Positions 33,538 to 42,013 of a stretch of 64,000 bases of DNA are shown here, piece after piece. The position numbers and the translations under genes were made by a program. The notes below the pieces were generated by a model. That model searched no databases and was not told the origin of the DNA. It saw only the letters and a list, made by a program, of their open reading frames with translations. The stretch comes from Ammoniphilus sp. CFH 90114 (GTDB taxonomy: Bacteria > Bacillota > Bacilli > Aneurinibacillales > RAOX-1), in contig NZ_SDLI01000009.1 in assembly GCF_004123195.1 (NCBI RefSeq), positions 124,001 to 188,000 on the forward strand, written 5' to 3'. Every line of letters starts with the position of its first letter. The first letter of the stretch is position 1.

Positions 33538-34536
33538 ATGAGACGATTAACTCTAGCCCAAAAGCCAACCCCCTTAGAACCTCTAACTCGCTTAGGTGAA
33601 CTTCTTCGGATTGATCTGTGGGTTAAACGAGACGACCTGACCGGTGACATGGTGACAGGTGGGAATAAAATAAGAAAACTAGAATACCTTCTTGCCGATG
33701 CTCTAGATAAAGGAGCAGACACCATTATAACAACAGGTGGTCCTCAGTCTAATCATGCTAAAACAACAGCTGCCTTAACGAAGAGATTAGGCCTACATCC
33801 TGTTCTACTCTTATCAGGAAAGCCCCCTGAGGAAACAACAGCAAATCTATTAATCAATAAGCTAGTTGGAGCAGAAGTGCACTACTTCTTTCCTCGTCAT
33901 CCACGCGAAATGGATGATGCCTTGCTTAGACTTGCGGAAGAAATGAAGGCAAAGGGAAGAAAGCCTTATATTATTCCAGTCGGTGGATCCAACGGGATCG
34001 GCACCCTAGGTTATATCGATGCCTATCAAGAAATGGATCAACAACGACAAGAAAAACAACTAAGCTTTGATTTCGAGTTCGTCACAGCGGGTTCGGGTGG
34101 AACGTTTGCCGGGATCTATATGGGACATCAAGCCGTACAAGCCTCTTCAAAGCTCATCGGAGTAAGCCCTTGGCTTCCCTCCCAGGAGATAAAAGAGAGA
34201 ATTATCGATTGTATAAAAGATGCTCGTACTTTGTCTACAGATTCTGTGCCGTTGTCTGGAGAGCCTGCGTTAGAGGATCTCAGCATTTATGATCAATACA
34301 TCGGAAGTGGTTATGCCAAGCCGACACCTGAAGGAATGAAAGCCCTCCAAATAATGGCTAGCGAAGAGAGCATACTACTTGATCACGTCTATACGGCTAA
34401 AACTATGGCAGGTCTCATGGACCTAGTAGAAAAAGGAGTCATTGCTCGTGGCTCATCCGTCCTATTTTGGCATACAGGGGGCGCGCCTGGCCTATTCGCT
34501 TTACAAGAGAGATGGAGTGAGTGGGGTGGGGGTTAA
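33538..34536 (+). CDS. D-cysteine desulfhydrase / ACC deaminase-family PLP enzyme
   Basis: A 332-residue fold-type II PLP enzyme. The cofactor lysine is in GGNKIRKLEYL, with the TTGGPQSNHA substrate loop and the phosphate loop GSGGTFAG. This group releases sulfide, pyruvate and ammonia from D-cysteine, or deaminates ACC or D-serine-like amino acids; the SNHAK context is compatible with D-cysteine desulfhydrase. I start at ATG 33538; two upstream in-frame starts lack a better ribosome site. The gene is monocistronic. Confidence 0.85.
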   Translation: MRRLTLAQKPTPLEPLTRLGELLRIDLWVKRDDLTGDMVTGGNKIRKLEYLLADALDKGADTIITTGGPQSNHAKTTAALTKRLGLHPVLLLSGKPPEETTANLLINKLVGAEVHYFFPRHPREMDDALLRLAEEMKAKGRKPYIIPVGGSNGIGTLGYIDAYQEMDQQRQEKQLSFDFEFVTAGSGGTFAGIYMGHQAVQASSKLIGVSPWLPSQEIKERIIDCIKDARTLSTDSVPLSGEPALEDLSIYDQYIGSGYAKPTPEGMKALQIMASEESILLDHVYTAKTMAGLMDLVEKGVIARGSSVLFWHTGGAPGLFALQERWSEWGGG

Positions 34537-34721
34537 GCGTAGAAATTTCCGTTATTTCTACTGGGGAGGGGAAATCGGGCCTTTTAATCGGAATATTTTC
34601 CTCTATTATGCTAAAATGCAGTCAAAATGTACTTTTCAACGGGAATAAACGGAATTTATCCGCTTATTCCCCCCCTTTTTGCCCCAAGACGAAAAGTAAC
34701 CGGAAATTCTCCGCTTATCCG
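34533..34721. repeat. Second array of four intergenic palindromes
   Basis: Units related to those at 12160-12347 occur at 34533-34556 (TTAAGCG...CCGTTATT), 34584-34608, 34640-34670 (GGGAATAAACGG...CCGCTTATTCCC) and 34696-34721. They are about 50 bp apart, as in the first array, and again occupy a gap between genes. The first unit overlaps the stop of the desulfhydrase gene. The array may act as a terminator for both convergent genes. Confidence 0.72.
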
Positions 34722-34762
34722 ATAACCTACCTAGACTCTAAAGACCGCGTACCTCTAGCTCC

Positions 34763-35530
34763 CTACAAACCTTTGTTGCGAATCTCTTCTAGCACTCCGT
34801 CCCACAAGACACTTCGCACTCGTAGGGATTTTTGTGCAACGTTAATGGCCTCTTGCTCTTTCTTTGCATCTCCTCCACATAGGTCTCTTAGAAGTCTTTC
34901 TGCTAAGGGCCCATGCTCATCGCCATCCAACTCGATATGTCTCTTCAAGTAGTACTCCAACCTGGCATTAGACGTTCCTTCTGCCTTTAATGCATCTAAT
35001 AGAGATTGAAACATATCTGGAATCAGATCTTCTCTTCCATAGAAGAAAGCAGCTGCTACTTCATGTGTCTTCCCATTACCCGCGAGCTCTAAATTGTAAA
35101 GTACAAAGTTTTGAACCGTTAGTGGGATATTTTTCTGTTGAAGCGCCTCCTCGTAAGGAACACCGCTCTTTACCTTCTCAATAAACTGCTCGATTGGCTC
35201 CGTATCTGCCCCGGCTTCTCTCATTGCTTCTAGATAGAGCTGAAAGTGACTTGCATATCCACCCTGTCCATCTTCATCTGATTCCTCGCCCAATACAATC
35301 TCGTTAATAAAACGACTATAGGCTGGCGTTTCATAAGGCATCCAGGGAACAGATACGGAGGTAACGGACTGCTGCAATCTTTTTAACAAACTCATGAAGT
35401 CCCATACAGCGAATACGTGGTGCTTCATAAAGACTTTTATTTTTTCCGGATGATCCATGTCTTTATACAATGGATGTGATAGTAACCCATCTCTTATTTC
35501 CTCAAACTTTTTAAACTCGGTGGTTATCAT
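34763..35530 (-). CDS. DUF3050-family helical protein (haem-oxygenase-like fold)
   Basis: A 255-residue all-helical protein of the DUF3050 family. Conserved residues include VFMKHHVFAVWDFMSLLK near the N-terminus, GEESDEDGQGG with a following His, and RHIELDGDEHGPLAERLL near the C-terminus. The fold is related to TenA/haem oxygenase. Histidine, aspartate and glutamate residues recur at positions that could bind metal, but the spacing (H-x3-D-x3-H) differs from the diiron set in the oxidase at 5102. No tested function is known to me. It is monocistronic. Confidence 0.8.
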   Translation of the reverse strand: MITTEFKKFEEIRDGLLSHPLYKDMDHPEKIKVFMKHHVFAVWDFMSLLKRLQQSVTSVSVPWMPYETPAYSRFINEIVLGEESDEDGQGGYASHFQLYLEAMREAGADTEPIEQFIEKVKSGVPYEEALQQKNIPLTVQNFVLYNLELAGNGKTHEVAAAFFYGREDLIPDMFQSLLDALKAEGTSNARLEYYLKRHIELDGDEHGPLAERLLRDLCGGDAKKEQEAINVAQKSLRVRSVLWDGVLEEIRNKGL

Positions 35531-35635
35531 TTTATTGCCCCCTGCTTTTCGAGAGTGTCCAAAATCCCTTTTTATAGTCTAGCCATTTCAATAATGAAGT
35601 TCAAGAATGCTTGTAACCCGCCTCTATCTCTTTTT

Positions 35636-35672
35636 TAAAAAAAGAAAAGCCCCCCATACATTGGGAGACTCT
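35636..35672 (-). terminator. Rho-independent terminator of the MFS gene
   Basis: On the minus strand AGTCTCCCA pairs with TGGGGGGCT, followed by TTTTCTTTTTTT. Confidence 0.85.
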
Positions 35673-36889
35673 TATCCTTTAGTATTATAAACAGGTTCTT
35701 CCTTCTTCACTCCTACTGTCTTCAACAAACGATCATAATAGGTAAAGCAAAGATAAGCAATTACACAAAAACTCATCATGCAATAGAACAAGATCTGAGG
35801 ACTATACAAATCATAAAGGAGCCCCCCAATTAAAGGTCCCATCATGCGCCCACCTGTCGCTGACCCATTCACAATCCCCTGATAAAATCCACTCTTTCCT
35901 ACTGGAGCCAGTTCAGCAGCAATCGATGGAACGGCTGGCCATATCAATATCTCTCCTAAGGTCATAATTGCCATCCCAATGACAAATCCCATATACACTT
36001 GACTTTGACTTAATACAACAAGAGATGCTACAAAAAACATGATCCCAACCAACAACTGCTTGCGGTAGGAAGGTAGAACGTAAATGGTCACATACCCGCT
36101 AACCGGTTGAAGCAGGATAATAAGTAATCCATTGACTGCCCAAAGAAAGCTATAGAAAGAAAGAGAAAAACCCAGCTCATTCATATAAGAGGAAATACTA
36201 GTCTGCCATTGAACGTAACTAATCCAACAGACCATGAATCCGAAGCACAACACTACCAAGGAGATTACGCCTGATCCGCGATAGGACTGCCCTTCGCTCT
36301 TTCCTTGTTCCGGTTGCTTTTCCTGCTTGACCTGCTGATCCCTTAGTCCAAACCAAATAATGAGCAAAAACAACAAGTAAGTCAATCCATTGACTAAAAA
36401 AACATACTGAAAAGAGTATTGTGCAACCAACCCGCCCAACGATGAGCCGATAGCTACTCCTAAGTTCTGGGTGATGTACATTAAGTTAAAACTCTTTCTC
36501 CCGCCCTCGGGCCAGATTCCCCCAGCCAGCGCATACATGACAGGAAATATCATTCCTATACTAAAGCCAAGCAAAATCATGAGAGTGATATAGGCCATCC
36601 ACCCCTGGTTGTAAGCAAGGGAAAAGACCAAACAAGCCGAGGCGAGTACACTGATCAGAATGGTCTTCTTTCCCCCGATTCGATCGTGTAAATATCCACC
36701 TAACAAACTACCAAAGATCCCAGCTCCGGCGTGAAGCATGAGAATAAAGCCAGCTTGGGAAACAGATCTCCCTAGTTCTTGACTAATATATATCGTATTT
36801 AAAGGCCATAGAAACGACATTCCCGTTACATTAATGACCATACCGATGGCTAAGATCCACAACTCTCTTGGATAACGCATCCAACTCAT
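35672..36889 (-). CDS. MFS transporter, 12-segment drug/efflux type
   Basis: A 405-residue major facilitator with about 12 membrane segments. The loop 2-3 motif is GGYLHDRIGGKK, typical of drug:H+ antiporters and simple efflux pumps. The central loop near residue 190 is short and basic. AAGGAGCATCAGGG precedes the ATG. The substrate cannot be predicted. Confidence 0.9.
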   Translation of the reverse strand: MSWMRYPRELWILAIGMVINVTGMSFLWPLNTIYISQELGRSVSQAGFILMLHAGAGIFGSLLGGYLHDRIGGKKTILISVLASACLVFSLAYNQGWMAYITLMILLGFSIGMIFPVMYALAGGIWPEGGRKSFNLMYITQNLGVAIGSSLGGLVAQYSFQYVFLVNGLTYLLFLLIIWFGLRDQQVKQEKQPEQGKSEGQSYRGSGVISLVVLCFGFMVCWISYVQWQTSISSYMNELGFSLSFYSFLWAVNGLLIILLQPVSGYVTIYVLPSYRKQLLVGIMFFVASLVVLSQSQVYMGFVIGMAIMTLGEILIWPAVPSIAAELAPVGKSGFYQGIVNGSATGGRMMGPLIGGLLYDLYSPQILFYCMMSFCVIAYLCFTYYDRLLKTVGVKKEEPVYNTKG

Positions 36890-37007
36890 CCCTGATGCTC
36901 CTTACACTTAATTAAAATTACACGATATATATTAAACCACAGATTTAGGACAACTCCTCTTTTTTTCGCTATTAACATTATATTATAGCAGCAGGAAGAA
37001 AAAGGAA

Positions 37008-37038
37008 AAGAGCCTGATAAGAATCAGACTCTTTTTCT
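37008..37038 (-). terminator. Rho-independent terminator of the glutaredoxin-like gene
   Basis: AGAGCCTGATAAGAATCAGACTCT (37009-37032) folds into a hairpin. On the minus strand it is followed by TTTTCC, and a T-rich stretch precedes it. It lies directly after the stop at 37041, which supports the gene being transcribed through the internal TGA. Confidence 0.82.
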
Positions 37039-37040
37039 TT

Positions 37041-37289
37041 TTAGGAGAGCTTGTAGGCTTCCCAGATATCTTTAAGTTGTTCGGGATTAAATCCAATAAT
37101 AATTTCTTCCCCAATCTTAAACGTCGGCGTCATGTTCGCGCCTAGTTGAATGAGTTCATCGATATAATCCGGGTTGACCCGAATATCACGAACCTCAAGC
37201 GGGATCTGTTGATCGGTTAGCCAAGCCTTGGCTGTATGACACGGAGGTCAGGTAGGCTGAGAGTACATAATGACCTTTTTTTCAGACAT
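37041..37289 (-). CDS. Glutaredoxin-like selenoprotein (in-frame TGA as selenocysteine, UxxC)
   Basis: Eighty-two codons from ATG 37289 (AAGGAGTG upstream) to TAA 37041, interrupted only by TGA at 37248-37250, codon 14. The reading around it is MYSQPT-U-PPCHTAKAWL, exactly the glutaredoxin active site with selenocysteine in place of the first, nucleophilic cysteine; Cys17 resolves. The cis-proline motif MTPTF (Pro55) and the C-terminal GFNPEQL complete a full-length glutaredoxin-like fold. A SECIS-like hairpin starts 14 nt after the TGA. The frame on both sides of the TGA is intact and a terminator follows, so a decayed gene is less likely. It lies 27 bp after a 61-residue gene and is probably cotranscribed. 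Confidence 0.83.
37219..37233 (-). promoter_or_regulatory. SECIS-like stem-loop for selenocysteine insertion
   Basis: On the minus strand AGCCAA-GGC-TTGGCT makes a perfect 6-bp stem with a 3-nt loop that starts with G. It begins 14 nt, and its loop 20 nt, after the TGA at 37250-37248. Bacterial SECIS elements lie within about 16-37 nt of the UGA and carry a G in the first two loop positions, so placement and loop fit. It is inside the coding frame, as bacterial SECIS elements are. Confidence 0.68.
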
Positions 37290-37316
37290 AGAACTCACTC
37301 CTTAAATTAGATGAGC

Positions 37317-37502
37317 TTAGCCCATTGGATTAATTTGCGAGATAAACTCTTTCGCCTTTTTTTGTACGAAAGAAAAAACTTCGCGCTGCTCATCCGTTAG
37401 GGAACCGTGTTCCTTTTCGAAATCAGCTTCAAGAGTCTCAATGTACTTCGGCAACATTTCTCCAACGGAGTTCAACATCTGTTGCAACATCGATAAATCC
37501 AT
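37317..37502 (-). CDS. Small soluble protein, unknown function
   Basis: A 61-residue, acidic and probably helical protein (MLQQMLNSVGEMLPKYIETL and TDEQREVFSFVQKKAKEF). AAAGGGGG lies before the ATG. It is the gene immediately upstream of the glutaredoxin-like selenoprotein, 27 bp away on the same strand, so the two may form an operon. I do not recognise the family. Confidence 0.7.
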   Translation of the reverse strand: MDLSMLQQMLNSVGEMLPKYIETLEADFEKEHGSLTDEQREVFSFVQKKAKEFISQINPMG

Positions 37503-37571
37503 GATAATTCCCCCTTTATTACCTAGGATGGTATGTATTTCTCTTTACTATACCATTTTCTCGAATAGGAA

Positions 37572-38570
37572 TTAAAGGGCACATTCTTCAATTTCAAATC
37601 CAAGATCCTCAATCATTCCCCAATCCGCAGTAGGCTCCTGACCCACTGTAGTTAAATAATCCCCGACAAAAATAGAATTAGCTGCATATAACCCCATCAC
37701 CTGCAATGATCGAAGATTGACCTCGCGACCTCCGGAGATGCGAATTTCTTTCGTTGGATTGACATACCTCATCATAGCTAATAATTTCAAACATTTTCTT
37801 GGAGTTAATTCTTGACGGCCCTCTAATGGAGTTCCATCAATCGAGTTGAGGAAGTTACAGGGAATCGAATCTGCATCTACACTTTTTAATGCAAAAGCAA
37901 TCCCAACCGCTTCTTCATCCGTTTCCCCCATACCAAAGATTGCACCTGAACATGGGGAAATTCCGGCATCCTTCGCTTTTTCAACGGTATCCACACGATC
38001 TTCATACGTATGAGTAGAGCATATATTTTCATAATTTTCTTTGCTCGTATTTAAGTTGTGGTTATATCGATGAACCCCTGCACTGGCTAGCTTCGAGGCA
38101 TGTTCTTCATTCAAGAAGCCTAAACAACAGCAGATTTTCAGATCTGTCGTCGACCGGATCTCTTCCACCGCACTAACCACATGATCTATCTCTCTGTCCG
38201 TTGGGCGGCGTCCAGATGCTACAATACAGTATGTACCAGCCTTACGGCGAATTGCTTCTTGAGCTCCCTCCACAATCTTTTCCTTCGTTAGCCAAGCATA
38301 TTTATCAATAGGGGCTTCCGACACAATGGACTGAGAGCAATACCCGCAGTCTTCAGGACACAACCCTGACTTCGTGTTAATAATCATATTGAGCTTTACT
38401 TTTTTTCCATAATACTTCTGTCTAATAACGAAGGCACCTTGAAGAATCTGAAGCAACTCCTCATCTGGAGCTTGGATGATGGAAAGAGCTTCTTCTCTCG
38501 TAAGCTCTCTTCCTTCTAGTACATCGTTTGCAAGTTTTCCCCAATCATGAACCTGTAATGTATCAGCCAT
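37572..38570 (-). CDS. bioB: Biotin synthase
   Basis: A 332-residue radical-SAM enzyme with the CPEDCGYC cluster motif (C-x3-C-x2-C) and conserved NLNTSKENY, CSGAIFGMGE and RISGGREV segments. It inserts sulfur into dethiobiotin as the last step of biotin synthesis. No bioA, bioD or bioF lies nearby, so the pathway genes are split or the cell takes up precursor. No BirA-like operator was recognised in the 38571-38678 upstream region. Confidence 0.97.
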   Translation of the reverse strand: MADTLQVHDWGKLANDVLEGRELTREEALSIIQAPDEELLQILQGAFVIRQKYYGKKVKLNMIINTKSGLCPEDCGYCSQSIVSEAPIDKYAWLTKEKIVEGAQEAIRRKAGTYCIVASGRRPTDREIDHVVSAVEEIRSTTDLKICCCLGFLNEEHASKLASAGVHRYNHNLNTSKENYENICSTHTYEDRVDTVEKAKDAGISPCSGAIFGMGETDEEAVGIAFALKSVDADSIPCNFLNSIDGTPLEGRQELTPRKCLKLLAMMRYVNPTKEIRISGGREVNLRSLQVMGLYAANSIFVGDYLTTVGQEPTADWGMIEDLGFEIEECAL

Positions 38571-38678
38571 ATTTTATCCTCTCCCTTATTCATTTTATGT
38601 TAACTCATAAATTTTATTTAGTTTACAATATAGTTATCATACCACGGTTATGATCGTATGACAATTTTTACTAATTTA

Positions 38679-38719
38679 AAAAAGACCCCATCTGCTTGAA
38701 TGACAGATAGAGTCTTCCT
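38679..38719 (-). terminator. Rho-independent terminator of the 53-residue gene
   Basis: On the minus strand GACTCTATCTG pairs with CAGATGGGGTC, followed by TTTTTT. Confidence 0.85.
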
Positions 38720-38728
38720 ACTCAAATG

Positions 38729-38890
38729 TTAAAATCCGATTCGTCTAGACGGTTCCGCAGGCATGGCCCCTGCCTCTGGTTGGGATACTACCGGATGGGG
38801 ATTTGTAATTTCGACTTCAGGTTGGTTCGTATGAGTAACTTCATCTGGGATATCTACTTGAGGAATTCCAATTTTTTTATTTCTCTCCAT
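38729..38890 (-). CDS. Small hydrophilic protein, unknown function
   Basis: Fifty-three codons plus stop from ATG 38890 to TAA 38729, starting MERNKKIGIPQVDIPDEVTH and ending RRIGF. It is proline-rich, without membrane segment or cysteines. GGGAGGTGTG is well placed before the ATG, and a strong terminator follows the stop, which together support a real gene despite the short length. No family recognised. Confidence 0.66.
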   Translation of the reverse strand: MERNKKIGIPQVDIPDEVTHTNQPEVEITNPHPVVSQPEAGAMPAEPSRRIGF

Positions 38891-39032
38891 GACGCACACC
38901 TCCCTCTTCCCTTAATCTGTTCCCTACATCGCCTTTCTAGGCAGGTAATATTAACCACAAGTTCATGTAATGAAATGAGTAAATGTGGGGATTAATACTA
39001 TTAGTTCAAGGAATTAGAAAGGAGGCACTCCC

Positions 39033-39230
39033 ATGAGTAAATACGCCATTCAATATACTCCTACAGGGGATTTACTTGATAGCGAAGGATACTTGTCTTC
39101 TCCAGAATGGCTAGGCAAAGATCTCATGTTATTTGGAAGTCAAGAAGAAGCAGAGACCTATATGCGTGATGATCTCTTCGGTACAGATGGTCAAGGCTTA
39201 GCTCATGAAGTAATTGAATATCAGGGTTAG
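39033..39230 (+). CDS. Small soluble protein, unknown function
   Basis: A 65-residue acidic protein (SKYAIQYTPTGDLLDSEGYL, FGSQEEAETYMRDDLFG). The repeated tyrosines and a central helix give a mixed alpha/beta appearance. AAAGGAGG precedes the ATG at 39033. It is monocistronic between the 53-residue gene and the DUF423 gene. I assign no function. Confidence 0.66.
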   Translation: MSKYAIQYTPTGDLLDSEGYLSSPEWLGKDLMLFGSQEEAETYMRDDLFGTDGQGLAHEVIEYQG

Positions 39231-39291
39231 TTTTTATTTAGTTAATTAAATAACTCCTATATTTCCCAAATATTCTTGTAGAATAGACAAC

Positions 39292-39333
39292 AAAAAAAGG
39301 AGAAACTCCCGCTATGTAGCGAGTTTTTCTCCT
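39292..39333. terminator. Hairpin terminator between convergent genes
   Basis: GGAGAAACTC and GAGTTTTTCTCC form the stem around a GC-rich loop; on the minus strand TTTTTTTG follows, so it ends the DUF423 gene and perhaps the small plus-strand gene as well. Confidence 0.85.
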
Positions 39334-39363
39334 ATTCCCTGTTTCTTATAAAAGGAGTTCCTA

Positions 39364-39738
39364 TTATCCTCTGTATGCAGCAATGGCTAGTAGAGCCCAA
39401 CCAATGAGAAAAGCCACTCCTCCAAATGGAGTAATTGCTCCTAAGACTCGAATACCCGATAGGCTTAAAACATAAAGACTACCAGAAAATAAGATAATAC
39501 CGATGAGCATCGCCCAACCAGACCATGTGAGCATCGCTGTTGAAGCCATCTTACTTGCCAAGATTCCTACCGCAATGAGTCCAAGAGAATGAAACATATG
39601 ATATTGAACCCCAGTTTGGTAGATCGTAAGCAAGTCATCCGTAATCTTACCCTTTAACCCATGGGCCCCAAAAGCTCCTATTGCAACGGTTAGAAATGCA
39701 TTAATTGCTCCAATGATTATAAATGTTTTACCGATCAT
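39364..39738 (-). CDS. DUF423 membrane protein (YwdK-type)
   Basis: A 124-residue protein with four hydrophobic segments and the DUF423 signature AIGAFGAHGLKG followed by GVQYHMFHSLGL. Function is unknown. AGGAGGT precedes the ATG. It lies 39 bp after the purine permease gene on the same strand and may be cotranscribed. Confidence 0.9.
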   Translation of the reverse strand: MIGKTFIIIGAINAFLTVAIGAFGAHGLKGKITDDLLTIYQTGVQYHMFHSLGLIAVGILASKMASTAMLTWSGWAMLIGIILFSGSLYVLSLSGIRVLGAITPFGGVAFLIGWALLAIAAYRG

Positions 39739-39776
39739 TGTCCTGACCTCCTTTATATGCGGAAAATACTAGCCTT

Positions 39777-41066
39777 TTAATGGGCCGGAAAAAACGCCAT
39801 TTGGATGGCAAATAGGATACCGAAGAAGTACAAAATGGGATGTACCTCTCGACCCTTTCCACTCACCAATTTCATTAAGGGATAGGTGACAAATCCAATG
39901 GCAATCCCTGTAGCAATGCTCGAGGTTAATGGCATGCTAAGCATAATCACGAATGCTGGGAAAGCCTCATCGAACGTTTTCCAGTCAATTCGCGTCAAGC
40001 CTTCCATCATAAAACATCCTACAATAATGAGTACAGGACCTGTAATAGCAGGAAGAGAAGAGATAGCTGATATTGCTGGTGAAAAGAACATGGAAATAAT
40101 GAACAGAACCGCTACTACTACCGAAGTAAGACCTGTTCTCCCTCCTGCAGCTACACCAGCGGAGGATTCTATGTAAGCACTCGTTGGGCTCGTCCCTAAG
40201 GAGGCTCCTACAGTACTGGCTACAGCATCAGCCATCAAGGCAGACTTTGCACGGGGAAAGTGATTTCCCTTCATTAATCCTGCTTGTTCGGCCACTCCAA
40301 TCATAGTCCCTGTGGTATCGAAGATCGTAACGAGAAGAAAGGCAAACACGACAGTATAAAGTCCATGAGTAAATACCCCAGCTAGATCCAGGTCAAATAC
40401 TACAGGAACAGGTGGTGCAGACACAATTCCCTCGAATTTCAGAAAGCCGGTAAACAAGCCTATGATGGCTGTAATAACCATCCCTATAAATAATGCTCCA
40501 TTTAATTTCCTAGCCATCAAGATTAACGTAATAAACAATCCGGTCAGAGAAAGGAGTGTAACGGGCTCATGTAAATCCCCGAAAGCAACCATGGTAGCAG
40601 GATTTGGAACCACTATTCCTGTCATTTTAAGCCCAATAAAGGCAATGAATAAACCAATCCCTGATGTAATTCCATACTTCAAGGCACTAGGAATGGATTC
40701 AATTAACGTTTCTCTTAACTTCGTGAAACTAAGCAGTATGAATATAAGTCCTGATAAAAATACGGTTCCAAAAACCACTTGGTAGCTTACACCTTGGGTA
40801 GCCACCACGCTGGCAAAATAAGCATTCATCCCCATACCCGGTGCAATTGCAATCGGATAGTTAGCAAAGAAAGCCATATACAGGGTTCCTACCACGGCTG
40901 CAATAATTGTCGCCATAAATACCTGTTCAAACGGAACGCCAGCAGATGATAATATCGCTGGGTTGACGATCACAATATAGACCATGGTCAAAAAGGTCGT
41001 AATACCGGCAACGACCTCAGTTCGCACAGTCGTATTCATTTCCTTTAAGCGAAAAAACTGTTCCAT
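39777..41066 (-). CDS. Guanine/hypoxanthine permease, NCS2/AzgA family (PbuG/PbuO-type)
   Basis: A 429-residue transporter with about 12 membrane segments and AzgA-family motifs (TVRTEVVAGITTFLTMVYI, PGMGMNAYFA, TSAYIESSAGVAAGGRTGL). It imports hypoxanthine, guanine or adenine with protons. Its B. subtilis relatives are under a purine riboswitch; the 85-bp upstream gap is too short and lacks the aptamer, so regulation must differ here. Confidence 0.93.
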   Translation of the reverse strand: MEQFFRLKEMNTTVRTEVVAGITTFLTMVYIVIVNPAILSSAGVPFEQVFMATIIAAVVGTLYMAFFANYPIAIAPGMGMNAYFASVVATQGVSYQVVFGTVFLSGLIFILLSFTKLRETLIESIPSALKYGITSGIGLFIAFIGLKMTGIVVPNPATMVAFGDLHEPVTLLSLTGLFITLILMARKLNGALFIGMVITAIIGLFTGFLKFEGIVSAPPVPVVFDLDLAGVFTHGLYTVVFAFLLVTIFDTTGTMIGVAEQAGLMKGNHFPRAKSALMADAVASTVGASLGTSPTSAYIESSAGVAAGGRTGLTSVVVAVLFIISMFFSPAISAISSLPAITGPVLIIVGCFMMEGLTRIDWKTFDEAFPAFVIMLSMPLTSSIATGIAIGFVTYPLMKLVSGKGREVHPILYFFGILFAIQMAFFPAH

Positions 41067-41151
41067 CTTTGTTTATTGCCCCTTCTTTTTGAATTAAGAA
41101 CAGTTTTTACTATAACCGATACTATTATGCTTGCACAAGAACCGTCTACCT

Positions 41152-41895
41152 TTACATCAAATTGCATTCTTGCATATATCGCAAGCGATAAACCTGTTGG
41201 GCTGTTACAGCCAGATCATCAAGGATCGATCGATTAGCCCACGCTCCAACAATCGCACCAAGTCCCGGGATAACCTGAAGCATTTTTCGAAGTTCTATAG
41301 ACTCACGATACTCTGCATAAAATGTCCGCCAAGCCATCACATCTTCATAGGTTGATCTGCTTATTTGTTGCTTTCTTTGTGGCCATTCCTTTAGGTCTTG
41401 ATATATTTTCGCTCTGCTCACATCTCCCGCATAGGCTAGTTGAAAAACCTTAATGATGAACATTCTTTCTTCAAAGTCCTTAATATTATATCCGTAAATA
41501 TTGGATAACTCCTGTAGGAGCTTAAACTTAATCGCAATAAACGCAGGAAAATCAACGGCAGATAGCATAATTCCTCCGGCCCCTGTTCCGGCTCCTTCCA
41601 CCATTGCAACTTTCTTGTAGATCTCGATCGCTTCTTGGGCTTTCTTATCCCGCATGACAAAGGAGAGATGCGCGTATTCGTATTCTTGTTTTTGAGGAAT
41701 AAGGGATACACCGCTTGCAATGGATTTCACCATCCCCTCCACGGCCTTGGCTAGCTTTTCGTGGACGACCTCCGGAATGAGCGAATCCAATTTTTTTTGT
41801 AAAGCACGACTCCACCGATCGAAAAACCACGTAGCCGTCTGTTCTTTTTCCCACTCTTTTATTTGACTGTATATAAATTGCTGGTACTGATCCAC
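41152..41895 (-). CDS. EcsC-family protein
   Basis: A 247-residue EcsC-family protein. The glycine-rich segment GAGTGAGGIMLSAVDFPAFIAI and IPGLGAIVGAWAN are family-typical hydrophobic patches. In B. subtilis EcsC is encoded with an ABC transporter, but stand-alone copies such as this are common, and their role is unknown. It is 85 bp upstream of the permease gene. Confidence 0.9.
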   Translation of the reverse strand: MDQYQQFIYSQIKEWEKEQTATWFFDRWSRALQKKLDSLIPEVVHEKLAKAVEGMVKSIASGVSLIPQKQEYEYAHLSFVMRDKKAQEAIEIYKKVAMVEGAGTGAGGIMLSAVDFPAFIAIKFKLLQELSNIYGYNIKDFEERMFIIKVFQLAYAGDVSRAKIYQDLKEWPQRKQQISRSTYEDVMAWRTFYAEYRESIELRKMLQVIPGLGAIVGAWANRSILDDLAVTAQQVYRLRYMQECNLM

Positions 41896-42013
41896 TCTCT
41901 TGCCCTCCTCCCCTCATTGTTATTTTCATACGCGGAAAGCCTGTACAAGTTTCAATCGTTCTTTTATTGTTGAAGATAGTGATGTCATTATTTTCAACGG
42001 AGGACCTGAGTCT

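Noticed and set aside
37041-37289. Pseudogene explanation for the TGA-interrupted glutaredoxin-like gene
   Set aside because: The only lesion is at the one codon where selenocysteine would be functional, with intact frame, ribosome site, terminator and a SECIS-like hairpin. Not fully excluded without the sel genes.
41067-41151. Purine riboswitch upstream of the guanine/hypoxanthine permease
   Set aside because: The gap is only 85 bp and contains none of the conserved aptamer loops.
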